A stretch of DNA of 64,000 bases from assembly GCF_035083965.1 (NCBI RefSeq), contig NC_089722.1, forward strand, positions 43,152,697 to 43,216,696. Reading direction: 5' to 3'. Source of the DNA: Branchiostoma lanceolatum (Eukaryota > Chordata > Leptocardii > Amphioxiformes > Branchiostomatidae). Shown here in pieces: positions 16,955 to 26,684 of this stretch. Positions within the stretch are counted from its first letter, which is position 1, and the number at the start of each line of letters is the position of its first letter. The position numbers were made by a program, and so were the translations under genes. The notes under the pieces were generated by a model that was not told the DNA's origin, ran no database searches, and worked only from the letters and a program-made list of their open reading frames with translations.

Positions 16955-18225
16955 CAGGTGATCTTCTGATGATTTGTACTGAAGCAAAGTCGAACTGCAA
17001 TTTCCAACGCAAATTGGACTTACCCAAATCTTACACTCCATTGTCCAACTCCGGTGTTTGTCAAAGAATTTACGTCACGTTATGAAGATAGACCTCGTCA
17101 CTCGGTGAGAAGTGGATCAAAATTTGCATAAAGTTTATGGCGCCCCCCGCCTCTGTTAAGGGATTATTGTAGGCCTTCATGTGATAGCTTCTTATAGTAT
17201 ATCTAATTTTTCTGTCTGTACTTTATTCATTGTCATACTACAATTTCTAACATCCTGTTGACGTTGCAGTGTTTACTGTTGCTTGGATTTGATTTAAAGT
17301 TTTACATCAATGATTCTGTATTACTTTTTATTAGCGTACTGATATTTAAATTTCATCAAATAATTTTTTGTTGCATTGTGTCAATTGAAATTTGTTGTGT
17401 AATATTCTATTGGGAGATTCAAACGTAGACAGTTACATTATGATTAGAATCATAGAAACATGATTGTACTAGATGTATTCATCTTTTTGTACATTTATCA
17501 TCATCAATACTGTGTTTGTGATGCATGCTATGCAATTCATGATACGAACGTAATGCACATTGTACATGGTCCCATGTGGAAAAGCTGTTTACAACTCTAT
17601 TACCAGAGCCAGTGCTTTGGAGATGGAATGATGTGCCCCTTGTGCCGCTGTAGGTCAAGATCAATTTTACTTCATCGTCAGAGTGTTACTGTTCTGGAGT
17701 GCATACTTTGTGATTCCATTAACGCAAAGGTGGTTACTATTCAAGTAAACGTATTGTTTTTGAGTGTAGAAATGTACTCTGTACAGAAATATTTAGTTTT
17801 ACTTCAAATCTAAACGGTACCTACATTTAGTACGTTTTAGAATTCTTTTGGGCTCTTGTAACATGTTTTACTTATTTACTGCCATATCCTTTTATATATA
17901 TAATACTTGTATTTACAAATAACCTTCAAACATGGGTCTGGAATGATCTTGTTTTGCAGGATTGGATATGTTTTATTTATAAGATTAGATATACACTGTA
18001 CAGCACCGTGTAGTTTTTGCCAATGATTGTTAGTTGATGATTTTTTTTTCACATTATCTGAATTATTGCACTTCTTTTAATATCTTACCATTCCGGCTAT
18101 TCAACTGTGTTGTTATATTTTCCTCATCGCACAATATAAACCTATCAGCAACGGGAAATGACATGCTAGATGGTGGATTGTGATTGCAAAATACATATGA
18201 AACTATATGAATAAACTGTCGTATA
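16955..18225 (+). other. TLR 3' flank/UTR with poly(A) signal
   Basis: AT-rich sequence without a supported gene. AATAAA at 18210-18215 is a plausible poly(A) signal. A dispersed repeat at about 17060-17165 resembles one behind GGT. The 117-codon frame at 17460-17813 overlaps the TLR tail relic and is not considered a gene. Confidence 0.5.
17553..17657 (+). pseudogene. Relic copy of the TLR C-terminal tail
   Basis: This stretch aligns with the end of the TLR gene (16836-16950). Shared blocks are gtRcatggYcccatgYggaa, ccagagccag, gtttggagatg and a terminal ccRctgtag stop context, with indels between. Only the last ~35 codons are recognisable; no TIR or LRR sequence lies upstream. It is best read as the leftover of a tandem TLR copy or a local 3' duplication. 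Confidence 0.65.
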
Positions 18226-18284
18226 ATGAATGAATTGTGCATGGCAATTACTGAATACCAGAGTTTACCTCTTATTTACCTGTG

Positions 18285-18772
18285 TTCTCCTGTTGTTGTC
18301 TTCATTTTTTGTTCCCCTGTGCTTGCCTGTGTTTACCTGTTGTTTCCATTTGTTTTGGCTGTTGTCCACCTGTGTTTATCTGTTGTTCACCTGTGTTTAC
18401 CTGTTGTTCACCTGTGTTTACCTGTTGTTCACCTGTGTTTACCTATTGTTCACCTGTGTTTACCTGTTGTTCACCTGTGTTTACCTGTTGTTCACCTGTG
18501 TTTACCTGTTGTTCACCTGTGTATACCTGTTGTTCACATGTGTTTACCTGTTGTTCACCTGTGTTTACCTGTTGTTCACCTGTGTTTACCTGTTGTTCAC
18601 CTGTGTTTACCTGTTGTTCACCTGTGTATACCTGTTGTCCACTTGTGTTTACCTGTTCTTCACCTGTGTTTACCTGTTCTTCACCTGTGTTTACCTGTTC
18701 TTCACCTGTGTTTACCTGTTGCTCAGCCATGTTTACCCATTGTTCACCTGTTGTTCTGTGTTTACCTGTTGA
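18285..18772. repeat. 21-bp minisatellite
   Basis: About 20 copies of a 21-bp unit containing CCTGTTGTTCACCTGTGTTTA, with sub-blocks of TTCTTC variants at the right end. Because 21 is divisible by 3, four long frames (172-183 aa plus a 95-aa antisense one) stay open, each a monotonous 7-residue repeat. None looks like a gene. Confidence 0.95.
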
Positions 18773-18779
18773 TCTAGTC

Positions 18780-19735
18780 TCCGCCAGTCTCCTTCGGTGA
18801 CTGCCCAGATTCAGTCCGGCTGGCTGTTTATTTTCTTAGGAAAGCCGTCAACCCAGTTTGGCATATTTGTTATAATTGTTTACTCAGCAGGGGAGTCTTG
18901 TGGACACTATGAATTAATTGAAGAATTTAATGACAATGAACTTTATTGCATATCCACGCCCAACATTGGCTAAATGCATTTAATAATAGGTGACACAATT
19001 GTACAAAGTACAAGAAAAGGAACATTCTATCTAAATCCTTTCTCTTCTTGAAACATTTGTACAGAAATTCACATAGTTTTTTATTACATCGTAGCCAATT
19101 AATACATTAATATAATCTCCAAGCAGGAGGTGAAGAGTTCAAAAGGTGTTATGATATAGATGTCATTCAGTGTCTTTCCTTACCAATACAGGCTTGTGAC
19201 GGTGATGATACTCCTAGTTGATCTGCATGAATGAACTTCTAAGAATCTTCATTCATAAGAATACTGTTTTCTTATGCGCCTATCGTCTCTTATTTGAACA
19301 AGCATTTGCGTCATCAGTCATTCACAATGAGGACCTGACAGCCTCAAGACTGCTTCGCCTTGAAATTGTATCCCATCATGATGTTGGACAGGGCAATATG
19401 GAGTGATGTATGTTCTTATTTAGTCCCGGCCGGATAGATGATGATGATGATGTATCACATCATACGGTTAGAAAAGCGCCGCCAAACGGCTGAAAATGTC
19501 ATTGCAGGTATTTCCGCAACCAGCTGGGGAAAAATAACTTGGATCGCTAGGGTTCCCCATTGACACATGCAGGTCATTTAGCTATCTGACGTACTGCGAT
19601 GTACATTTCCCGAGAAAATTAGGGTCCGATGTCCGCCATTGGGTACGGCACAAAATGATCTGATATACGACATGAATTTCTGATACGACATGAATTTCTA
19701 GTGGGTACAGCAAAAATAACCAGGAAAGGCAATTA
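18780..19735. other. Intergenic stretch before the zinc-finger duplication
   Basis: No supported gene. It has a short (gat)n tract at about 19437-19452 and a small direct repeat around 'gatacgacatgaatttct' at about 19660-19700. The small frame at 19218-19406 has no motif. Confidence 0.5.
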
Positions 19736-20345
19736 TCAAAAATCTTTTTATTTGCGCTTGTTGGAAATTAGCATATTTTGAATCAACTATGTTCTTACAC
19801 ATCGGCCATAACAGTCGCATAATCTTAGTTCACAATTCTTAATAATGCTTAATACTTCATGCATAGATATGTTTCATATCTTCGTCGTCTTACATATCAG
19901 CCATCAGTCGCTTTCTATAACACAGGTTTACTTCACAATTCTACATAACGTTAGACTTTCCAGATATGGCCCAATTATGAGTGTTCTAATATATAGTGTA
20001 TAGGTAAGTGAATAAGTGTCAAAATAAACATCACAGCCTTAATCTTATGCACACTTGTTACACTGAATCACAACAATTCGTAGGATGTCAGTACAAACAT
20101 AGTCGTAAGTAGAGCCTATATTAGATTTGAGGAAATAAGTTTGTTATTGAGCTTCAAAACCTCCTTCTTGTTGCCTTTACAATTGCAGTACTTCGAATAA
20201 TGCATGCTCCTCTCTGTTGTAGTTATTTTACGAATACCGCAGAAGCAAAATAATCTATAGAAAATAAGTAAATGTAAAGATATTGTACAGTGTTAACGTA
20301 TATTTAGAAATTCTCTTCTGTACGAATAAGGCTTTGTATTTGTAT
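19735..20345 (-). repeat. 3' UTR region of zinc-finger gene 1 (segmental-duplication arm)
   Basis: About 600 bp align with 23936-24430 (shared 'catattttgaatcaact', 'cttcacaattctacataacg' and 'cacaacaattcgtagga' blocks). In both copies a minus-strand AATAAA (read here as TTTATT, 19747-19752 and 23950-23955) lies at the distal end, consistent with matching 3' UTRs. Confidence 0.75.
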
Positions 20346-20395
20346 TTATTGACAATGAAAGACAAGTCATTACACTGGGTCAGCCTATGCAGCTT

Positions 20396-21778
20396 TCAGC
20401 TGACCCAAAAATACAGACAAACATACAGTAAGATCATAACAATATTATAATACATACATACATAGTTAATTCGATAGAATACAATGCATAAATACAGTAT
20501 AAAATCATTTGACTCAGTAACTACCATACATGAGTGTCTGGCTAGATGCCGGTCTAAATGGTCTTTTTGCGAAGCACAATAATCACACTGGTCACACTTA
20601 TAGGTTTTTACCCCTGTATGGATTCTCATATGTATAGACAATTTAGACTTTGAGATAGTCCTGTACCCGCACTCGCCACACATGTAGGGTTTCTCACCGG
20701 TATGTCCGGCCAGATGGCTGTCCAAGTGGGATTTCTGTGCAGCAGAATAGTCACACTGGTCACACTTGTAGGTTTTTACCCCTGTATGGATTCTCATATG
20801 TATAGACAATTTAGACTTTGAGATAGTCTTGTACCCGCACTCCCCACACATGTAGGGCTTTTCGCCTGTATGGATTCTCATATGTTTGGACAATTTAGAC
20901 GTTGAGATAGCCCTGTACCCGCACTCGCCACACATGTAGCGTTTCTCACCGGTGTGTTTGGCTAGATGTTTGTCCAAGTTAGATTTCTGTGCAGCGGAAT
21001 AATTACATTGGTCACACTTGTAGGGTTTTCCGCCTGTATGGATTATCATATGTAGGGATAGATTACGCGTGTCAGCTGTCCTGTACCCACACTCCCCACA
21101 TATGTAGGGTTTCTCACTAGAGTGTTTTGCTAGATGTCGGTCTAAATCCCCTTTCTGTGCAGCAGAATAGTCACACTGTTCACACTTGTAGGGTCTTTCA
21201 CCTGTATGGATTCTCATATGCCTGGATAGATTACGCGTCTCAGCTGTCCTGAACCCGCACTCCCCACATATGTAGGGTTTCTCACTAGAGTGTTTTGCTA
21301 GATGTCGGTCTAAATCCCCTTTCTGTGCAGCAGAATAGTCACACTGTTTACACTTGTAGGGTCTTTCACCTGTATGGGTTCTCATATGTCTGGATAAGTT
21401 ACACTTTTGAGTTGTTCTGTACCCGCACTCTTCACACATGTAGCGTTTCTCACCAGTGTGTTTTGCTAGATGTCGGTCTAAAACACCTTTCTGAGCAGCA
21501 GAATAATCACAGTGGTCACATTTGTAGGGTCTTTCACCTGTATGGGTTCTCATATGTCTAGACAACTTATTCCTTTTGATAGTCCTGTAACCGCACTCCT
21601 CACAAATGAAGAATTTCTTATCAGTATGTGCTTCTGGCTGATTGTCCAAACTGGGTTCGGTTCGTATCGGCTGGTCCTCAGCATTGCTTGCATCCCTGTC
21701 GCATGAAACTCCAACGAGAGACCCGTCACAGAAGCTCTGTGGAACTGCGGTGGGAGACTCATTTCCTGCCTCTGCCAT
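20396..21778 (-). CDS. C2H2 zinc-finger protein 1 (13 fingers)
   Basis: 460 aa in one coding exon. The N-terminus starts MAEAGNESPTA and is followed by 13 C2H2 fingers of two alternating kinds: odd fingers of CEECGYRT...LSRHMRTH type and even fingers of CDQCDYSAAQK...LDRHLAKH type. TGEKPY, TGERPY or SSEKPY linkers join them. Such arrays bind DNA and usually act in transcription; no effector domain (KRAB, BTB, SET) is seen. Fingers 9 and 10 are both of the odd kind, so one even finger seems to have been lost. After finger 13 the protein ends in a hydrophobic ~45-residue tail that its neighbour lacks and that reads through repeat-like DNA. A minus-strand acceptor (TTTTAG, ending at 21788) sits 9 bp before the ATG, implying an upstream 5' UTR exon. 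Confidence 0.93.
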   Translation of the reverse strand: MAEAGNESPTAVPQSFCDGSLVGVSCDRDASNAEDQPIRTEPSLDNQPEAHTDKKFFICEECGYRTIKRNKLSRHMRTHTGERPYKCDHCDYSAAQKGVLDRHLAKHTGEKRYMCEECGYRTTQKCNLSRHMRTHTGERPYKCKQCDYSAAQKGDLDRHLAKHSSEKPYICGECGFRTAETRNLSRHMRIHTGERPYKCEQCDYSAAQKGDLDRHLAKHSSEKPYICGECGYRTADTRNLSLHMIIHTGGKPYKCDQCNYSAAQKSNLDKHLAKHTGEKRYMCGECGYRAISTSKLSKHMRIHTGEKPYMCGECGYKTISKSKLSIHMRIHTGVKTYKCDQCDYSAAQKSHLDSHLAGHTGEKPYMCGECGYRTISKSKLSIHMRIHTGVKTYKCDQCDYCASQKDHLDRHLARHSCMVVTESNDFILYLCIVFYRINYVCMYYNIVMILLYVCLYFWVS

Positions 21779-21789
21779 GTCTATAATCT

Positions 21790-23140
21790 AAAACATTAAA
21801 CACATAAATAGAAAATAGGTCAAGAATTTGGAGAACGCATTTTTCTGTTGATGCCAAAAATGACAATTTTCTTCAACTGTCCATCCTAAATTCACATCGT
21901 AATGTTGTTAAACCTGACCCACTAGTACTCCTGCATTACTGCCTCCCCTCCTCATTTTCATAAATCCTACAAAGTACAAACTAATTTTCTAATCAGCTGA
22001 CCGCGTTATGCATGACTTGGAATTTTTAAGGAACTTTTCTAATGTTTTCTGATTCATACTTGGTGATAATATGGCACGCTTCTCAGAAATTATCTCACAA
22101 AAACGGCCCTTTGATCTAAAAAAAAAAACTTGGTTTCGCCCCCGTAATCGTAAGTCTAACCCTAGCCCTAACTCTTAATCTAGCCCAAACCCATTCCCTA
22201 ATCCTAATAATAACCCTAGCCCTAATCTTAACCCTAATCCTACCTGTAAATCTTGCCCTGTCCCCATCGACTGCCCAGTCCTAACTCCACACAGGTGTAG
22301 TACTGGCCTCACCTCACGTATTTGGTAGCTCAAGGATTTGGTGTTACACCGGGGTCTATGACGCGGGTACAAAAAGTTATTGAAAGCTAGGTAGAAAGTC
22401 ACATGTGAGAGGCATCCAAGTATAAACTGTGCTGTGTGGTGTGGGAATATGTCGGCTTTTAGACGGCAGGACTTGGATTGCGAAACGTTTTCCAATTTGT
22501 GTATAAATGCGCCTTCTTTAATACGTAACTGCCTCTCGGGATGAGTCGACTGCAGTTCAGTGACCTCTCGCAGAGCGCTGCTTGTTTTAAAGTGGGTATG
22601 AGCCTATATAATGTCCTTGGTATGAGAGGCTGATACGCTGACAGATTCTGAAAAGTATTTGTATGTTGTACCCTAAACTCAAACGTATTCGTTTGTCATA
22701 TTTCTGAAGTATACCCTGCTATAATTTTCACCGCGTCGAAGCCTTTCGCCTTCCGGCCCTTAACTATAGAAATCCCCATAGGCCGAAGACTGTGTTCTGC
22801 TACCTCAAACCAGTTTCGCAAGTTGACCACGCATTCGTAAGCTAGAAGTTTCTTTTTAATTTTCTGTTTTGATTTATTGTTTTTTATTGTATTTCTGTCT
22901 TATTAGCATGTTACGTGGATACTATAGCACGCTTCAGTCTTCTTAGAGTTTTTTAACGACCATTTTGCCTCGGATGACTTGCCGAACCGGTTTCGCCAAC
23001 CCCCCTCCCCCTCCCCAATTTTCTCACCCCGAAAAGTCTTACATCCCGACGATGATCCCATCCTAATGTGGCCCTATACACCATAGAAACGACCGCTACA
23101 TCATCTGCTTCACGATAAGGTAGATATTTAGCATAACTGA
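21790..23140 (-). other. 5' intron/flank of zinc-finger gene 1
   Basis: Probable 5' UTR intron of zinc-finger gene 1. Parts align with 25690-26060 (shared 'cttcaactgtc', 'cctgacccactagtactcctgc' and 'aaaaacggccctt' blocks). The 106-codon minus frame at 22175-22495 partly reads the telomere-like tract and is not considered a gene. Confidence 0.5.
22150..22255. repeat. Degenerate interstitial telomere-like tract
   Basis: About 15 loosely conserved CCCTAA-type hexamers (ccctagccctaact, taaccctagccctaatc, and similar) in a row. The chordate telomere repeat is TTAGGG. The tract lies in the presumed 5' UTR intron of zinc-finger gene 1 and is absent from the matching position of gene 2. Confidence 0.65.
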
Positions 23141-23149
23141 AATGTTTAC

Positions 23150-23200
23150 CTGCTTCCAGTGTTGATTTTTACTCACACAATCCTGCAAGCGTCTTCTGAG
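23150..23200 (-). promoter_or_regulatory. Probable 5' UTR exon/donor of zinc-finger gene 1
   Basis: On the minus strand a segment ends ...CAACACTGGAAGCAG/GTAAAC, a good splice donor. The same segment and donor recur at 26535-26590 upstream of zinc-finger gene 2 with the same flanks ('cacaatcctgcaagcg'). The conserved position and donor suggest a first non-coding exon. Confidence 0.5.
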
Positions 23201-23935
23201 AGAAGAAACGGGTGAATCATCGGGTGTAATTAACGTGGGGTGAAAGGTCACATTTTGTGCCTCATTACACATGGAGTGTGTTGGAAGTTCTGCTTACATT
23301 GTAGAAGGGGTGCACCCGCCTGCTGACCTTTCTGTTTTCTTTGTTTTCCACACGCATCATCCGAACAGATACGGGGTCATATTTGTACTTACCCAACTCA
23401 AATTTGCCTGTATCAACCTGCAAGTGGTTCTTTGAGATCCAAGATATCGATATCCCTTAGCCTACCCAAAGGGAAATTGATTACTAAGTTAGCCACGTAA
23501 CTTCATTTTTGTTTAGTATTTAATGAGTTCTGTTTTTAAATTGATGAGTCATTTTTCAATTCAACATTTCCAAATTTACCGCAAACTAGTCACAATACAG
23601 ATGTGATGTGGCTGAATAATCCATTTCCCGGCAGTCTGAAGGACATCCACATATCGGGGCGCAATGGTACGACTTGTATATGCAGGTTAATGCAGGTAAA
23701 ATTGATTTGTGTAAGTACAAATACGGCCCCGTATCCGTTCGGATTCTTACGAATCCGTGGTTCCGGATACCCGCGTTCCGTGTCCAGATGTGTCAGGATC
23801 CGATGCCATTTTATGCATTGTTACCCTTTTGGTAACCCCATGACGTTTTTTTTCAGGTCTGTTGGAGGAAGTTGGAAAGTTTTCGCCTTGTACGGCCAGT
23901 AACTTACATCTATCAAACAAGAAAATGGAACGGAA
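23200..23935. other. Spacer between the two zinc-finger copies
   Basis: Holds the presumed promoter side of zinc-finger gene 1 and unduplicated sequence. The 99-codon frame at 23603-23902 carries no motif. No other feature was found. Confidence 0.4.
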
Positions 23936-24594
23936 TCTATTTTTTCATCTTTATTTTCGCTTGAAGGAAATTATCATATTTTGAATCATCTTCGTCTTAC
24001 ATGATAGTCGCTTCACATAACACAAGCTTACTTCACAATTCTACATAACGTTAAATATCCCAGATATGGCATAATCATCAGTATCCCAATACATGGTGTA
24101 TAGGTAAGTCGATAAATGAGAAAATAAACATCACAGTCGTTAACTTTATGCACACTAAATCACAACAATTCGTAGGACGTCAATACAAACATAGTCATAA
24201 TGATAGCCTATATTAGATTTGGCACAAACAAGTATTGAATTTCAAAACCTCCTCATTCTTTACACTTATACCACTTCTAACAAAGCATTCATTTTTTAGT
24301 TCATTTTTTACGAATACCACAGACATAAAGTACGTGATAGAGACTACATCTGAGTGGATGTGCAGATACTGTACAGTGTTATCATAATTGTAGAAATTCT
24401 CTCCTATAAATAAGACTTCCCGCAGTTCCATCACCGCCGGGGATTGTGGGTAATGTCATAGGTTAAGGTCCCCACAAGCGGGAATGTTGCAAACACGTTT
24501 CTATATTCACTTGTTTACAAATAAGAGACCTTAAACTTTGACACTAGACGTCACAACGCAATGCGGATACTCACAAATCTCACACATGTAACTT

Positions 24595-25683
24595 TCATTC
24601 TGAAGTATGAGTTTTCATATGTCTGGATAAATGAGACTTTTGAGTTACACTGTACCCGCACTCGCCACAAGTGTAAGGTTTTTTACCAGAGTGTTTTGCT
24701 AAATGTCGGACCAAATTCTTTTTCTGTGCAGCAGAATAATCACACTGGTCACACTTGTAGGGTTTTTCACCGGTATGAGTTCTAATATGTTCGGACAAGT
24801 GAGACTTGCGGATGCACTTGTACCCGCACTCCTCGCACACGTAGGGTTTGTCACCGGTATGTTTGGCCAGATGGCTGTCAAAATGGACTTTCTGTGCAGC
24901 AGAATAGTCACACTGGTCACACTTGTAAGGTTTTTCACCTGTATGGGTTCTCATGTGTATGGACAGCTTAGACTTTCCGATAGTCCTGTACCCGCACTCG
25001 CCACAAATGTAGGGTTTCTCGCCAGAGTGTTTTGCTAGATGTTTGTCCAAGGTAGATTTCTGTGCAGCGGAATAATTACATTTGTCACACTTGTATGGTT
25101 TTTCTCCTGTATGGGTTCTCATATGTAGGGATAGGTTACGCGTGTCAGCTGTCCTGTACCCGCACTCCCCGCACATGTAGGGTTTCTCACCTGTGTGTTT
25201 GGCTATATGTTGGTACAAAGTGGATCTCTGTGCAGCAGAATATTCACACTGGTCACACTTGTAGGGTCTTTCACCAGTATGGGTTCTCATGTGTCTGGAT
25301 AAGTGAGTCTTTTGCGTTGCTCTGTATCCGCACTCCTCACACATGTAGGGTTTGTCGCCAGAGTGTTTTGCTAAATGCCGGTCTAAAACACCTTTCTGTG
25401 CAGCAGAATAATCACAGTCGTCACATTTGTAGGGTCTTTCACCTGTATGGGTTCTCATATGTATGGACAACTTGGACTTTTTGATAGTCCTGTACCCGCA
25501 CTCTTCACACATGTAGGGTTTCTCATCAGTGCGTCCTTCTGGCTTATTGTCCAAACTGGGTTTGGTTCCTGTCGGCTGTTCGTCAGGATTGCTTGCGTCC
25601 CTACCCCTTGAAACTCCAATGAGAGTCCCGTCACAGAATTTCTGTGGATCTGCAGTGGGAGACTCATTTCCTGCTTCTGCCAT
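24595..25683 (-). CDS. C2H2 zinc-finger protein 2 (11 fingers)
   Basis: 362 aa, tandem paralogue of the neighbour at 20396-21778. It has the same leader (MAEAGNESPTA, then a DNKPEGRTDEKPY join) and 11 strictly alternating CGYRT and CDYSAAQK fingers. It stops cleanly after the eleventh (HMKTHTSE). Contact positions differ between paralogues, whereas the scaffold is almost unchanged, as expected for diversifying DNA-binding arrays. The acceptor used in gene 1 (TTTTAG) is mutated here to TTTTAA, so splicing would have to use the TATAG just before AC-ATG. The clean stop suggests this copy retains the ancestral 3' end. Function is inferred only as DNA binding. Confidence 0.93.
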   Translation of the reverse strand: MAEAGNESPTADPQKFCDGTLIGVSRGRDASNPDEQPTGTKPSLDNKPEGRTDEKPYMCEECGYRTIKKSKLSIHMRTHTGERPYKCDDCDYSAAQKGVLDRHLAKHSGDKPYMCEECGYRATQKTHLSRHMRTHTGERPYKCDQCEYSAAQRSTLYQHIAKHTGEKPYMCGECGYRTADTRNLSLHMRTHTGEKPYKCDKCNYSAAQKSTLDKHLAKHSGEKPYICGECGYRTIGKSKLSIHMRTHTGEKPYKCDQCDYSAAQKVHFDSHLAKHTGDKPYVCEECGYKCIRKSHLSEHIRTHTGEKPYKCDQCDYSAAQKKNLVRHLAKHSGKKPYTCGECGYSVTQKSHLSRHMKTHTSE

Positions 25684-26086
25684 GTCTATAATTTAAAAGA
25701 TGAAACATAGAAAATAGGACAAGTCAAGAATCTGAAGAATGCATTTTTCTGTTGATACCAAGAATTGCAATTTTCTTCAACTGTCAAGCCTTAACTCACG
25801 TCGTAATGTCGTTTTAAAAAACCTGACCCACTAGTACTCCTGCCTAACTGCCCCCCTCCCCTCTTCATGTTCATGAATCCTTCAAACCATTTTTCATCAG
25901 CTGACCGCGTATTCATGCACTTGGATTTTTTTTACTTTTCACATGTTTTCTTATTTTTGGTGATAATATGGTATGGTCCTCAGTAATTATCTTACAAAAA
26001 CGGCCCTTTCGTTCCGAAAAACTTGGTTTCGCCCCCTCCTCATCTCTAATTTTCACACCCCGAAAAATATAACATTCCGGCCTAAT

Positions 26087-26170
26087 ATACCCTGGGAGCC
26101 AGACTATACAGGGCCGCTAGAAGAAACCGGCTAAAAGGCCCGATAAACAGTCTGGAGCCCAGGGTAGGCC
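26087..26170. mobile_element. Short hairpin with TACCCTGGG termini
   Basis: 'taccctgggagccagact' at about 26090 pairs with 'agtctggagcccagggta' at about 26148, with one mismatch, around a ~40-bp centre. A related 'tagcctggtcccagtct' phrase follows at about 26177. It looks like a small MITE or its end. Confidence 0.6.
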
Positions 26171-26534
26171 TTAAATGTAGCCTGGTCCCAGTCTCTAGGG
26201 GTCGGCTTAGGGGTGTTTTACCGGCCCAGTCTGCTATATTGAGCCGTTTCTGTCAGCCTGTCTACTTAGCTGCCATATGGAATTTCGCAGCCTGTTTACT
26301 TTAGCTGCCATAGAGAGTTCTGCCGTCTAATTTAATCCAAGGCCGTAAACCCACACCCCGAGCGGACTAAGCTGTCTGGGCGGGCGGGGATCACTCCCGG
26401 CGCCGTACAGATATCGGGGAGCCCCCGATGGTATGCTTTCCAGGTTAGGCCTAATGTGGCTCATACACCATAGAAATGATCTATACCTCCTCAGCTTCAC
26501 GATAAGGTAGATATTTAGTATAACTATTGTTCTT

Positions 26535-26600
26535 ACCTGCTTCCAGTGTTGATTTTACAGTCACCATATGGGACACAATCCTGCAAGCGGCCTCTATACT
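26535..26600 (-). promoter_or_regulatory. Probable 5' UTR exon/donor of zinc-finger gene 2
   Basis: Counterpart of 23150-23200. The minus strand reads ...CAACACTGGAAGCAG/GTAAGA, a strong donor, giving an ~850-bp 5' UTR intron to the coding exon. Three 17-bp copies of 'gtctctcgtgacacc' type lie just upstream, at 26634-26682. Confidence 0.5.
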
Positions 26601-26684
26601 ATATCGAGTAGGGGGAGGCTCGAGCCAAAGAGCCACCGTCTCTCGTGACACCGTCTCTCGTGACACCGTCGCTCGTGACACCGG

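Noticed and set aside
18366..18722. CRISPR-like array
   Set aside because: Units are contiguous with no unique spacers and the DNA is animal; it is a minisatellite. The same applies to the 36-bp, 30-bp and 180-bp arrays.
18226..18800. Four overlapping 95-183-codon ORFs
   Set aside because: All are translations of a 21-bp minisatellite; no leader, domain or splice context.
21295..21762. Plus- and other-frame ORFs over the zinc-finger genes (also 24561-25667)
   Set aside because: Shadow frames of the periodic 84-bp C2H2 finger coding sequence.
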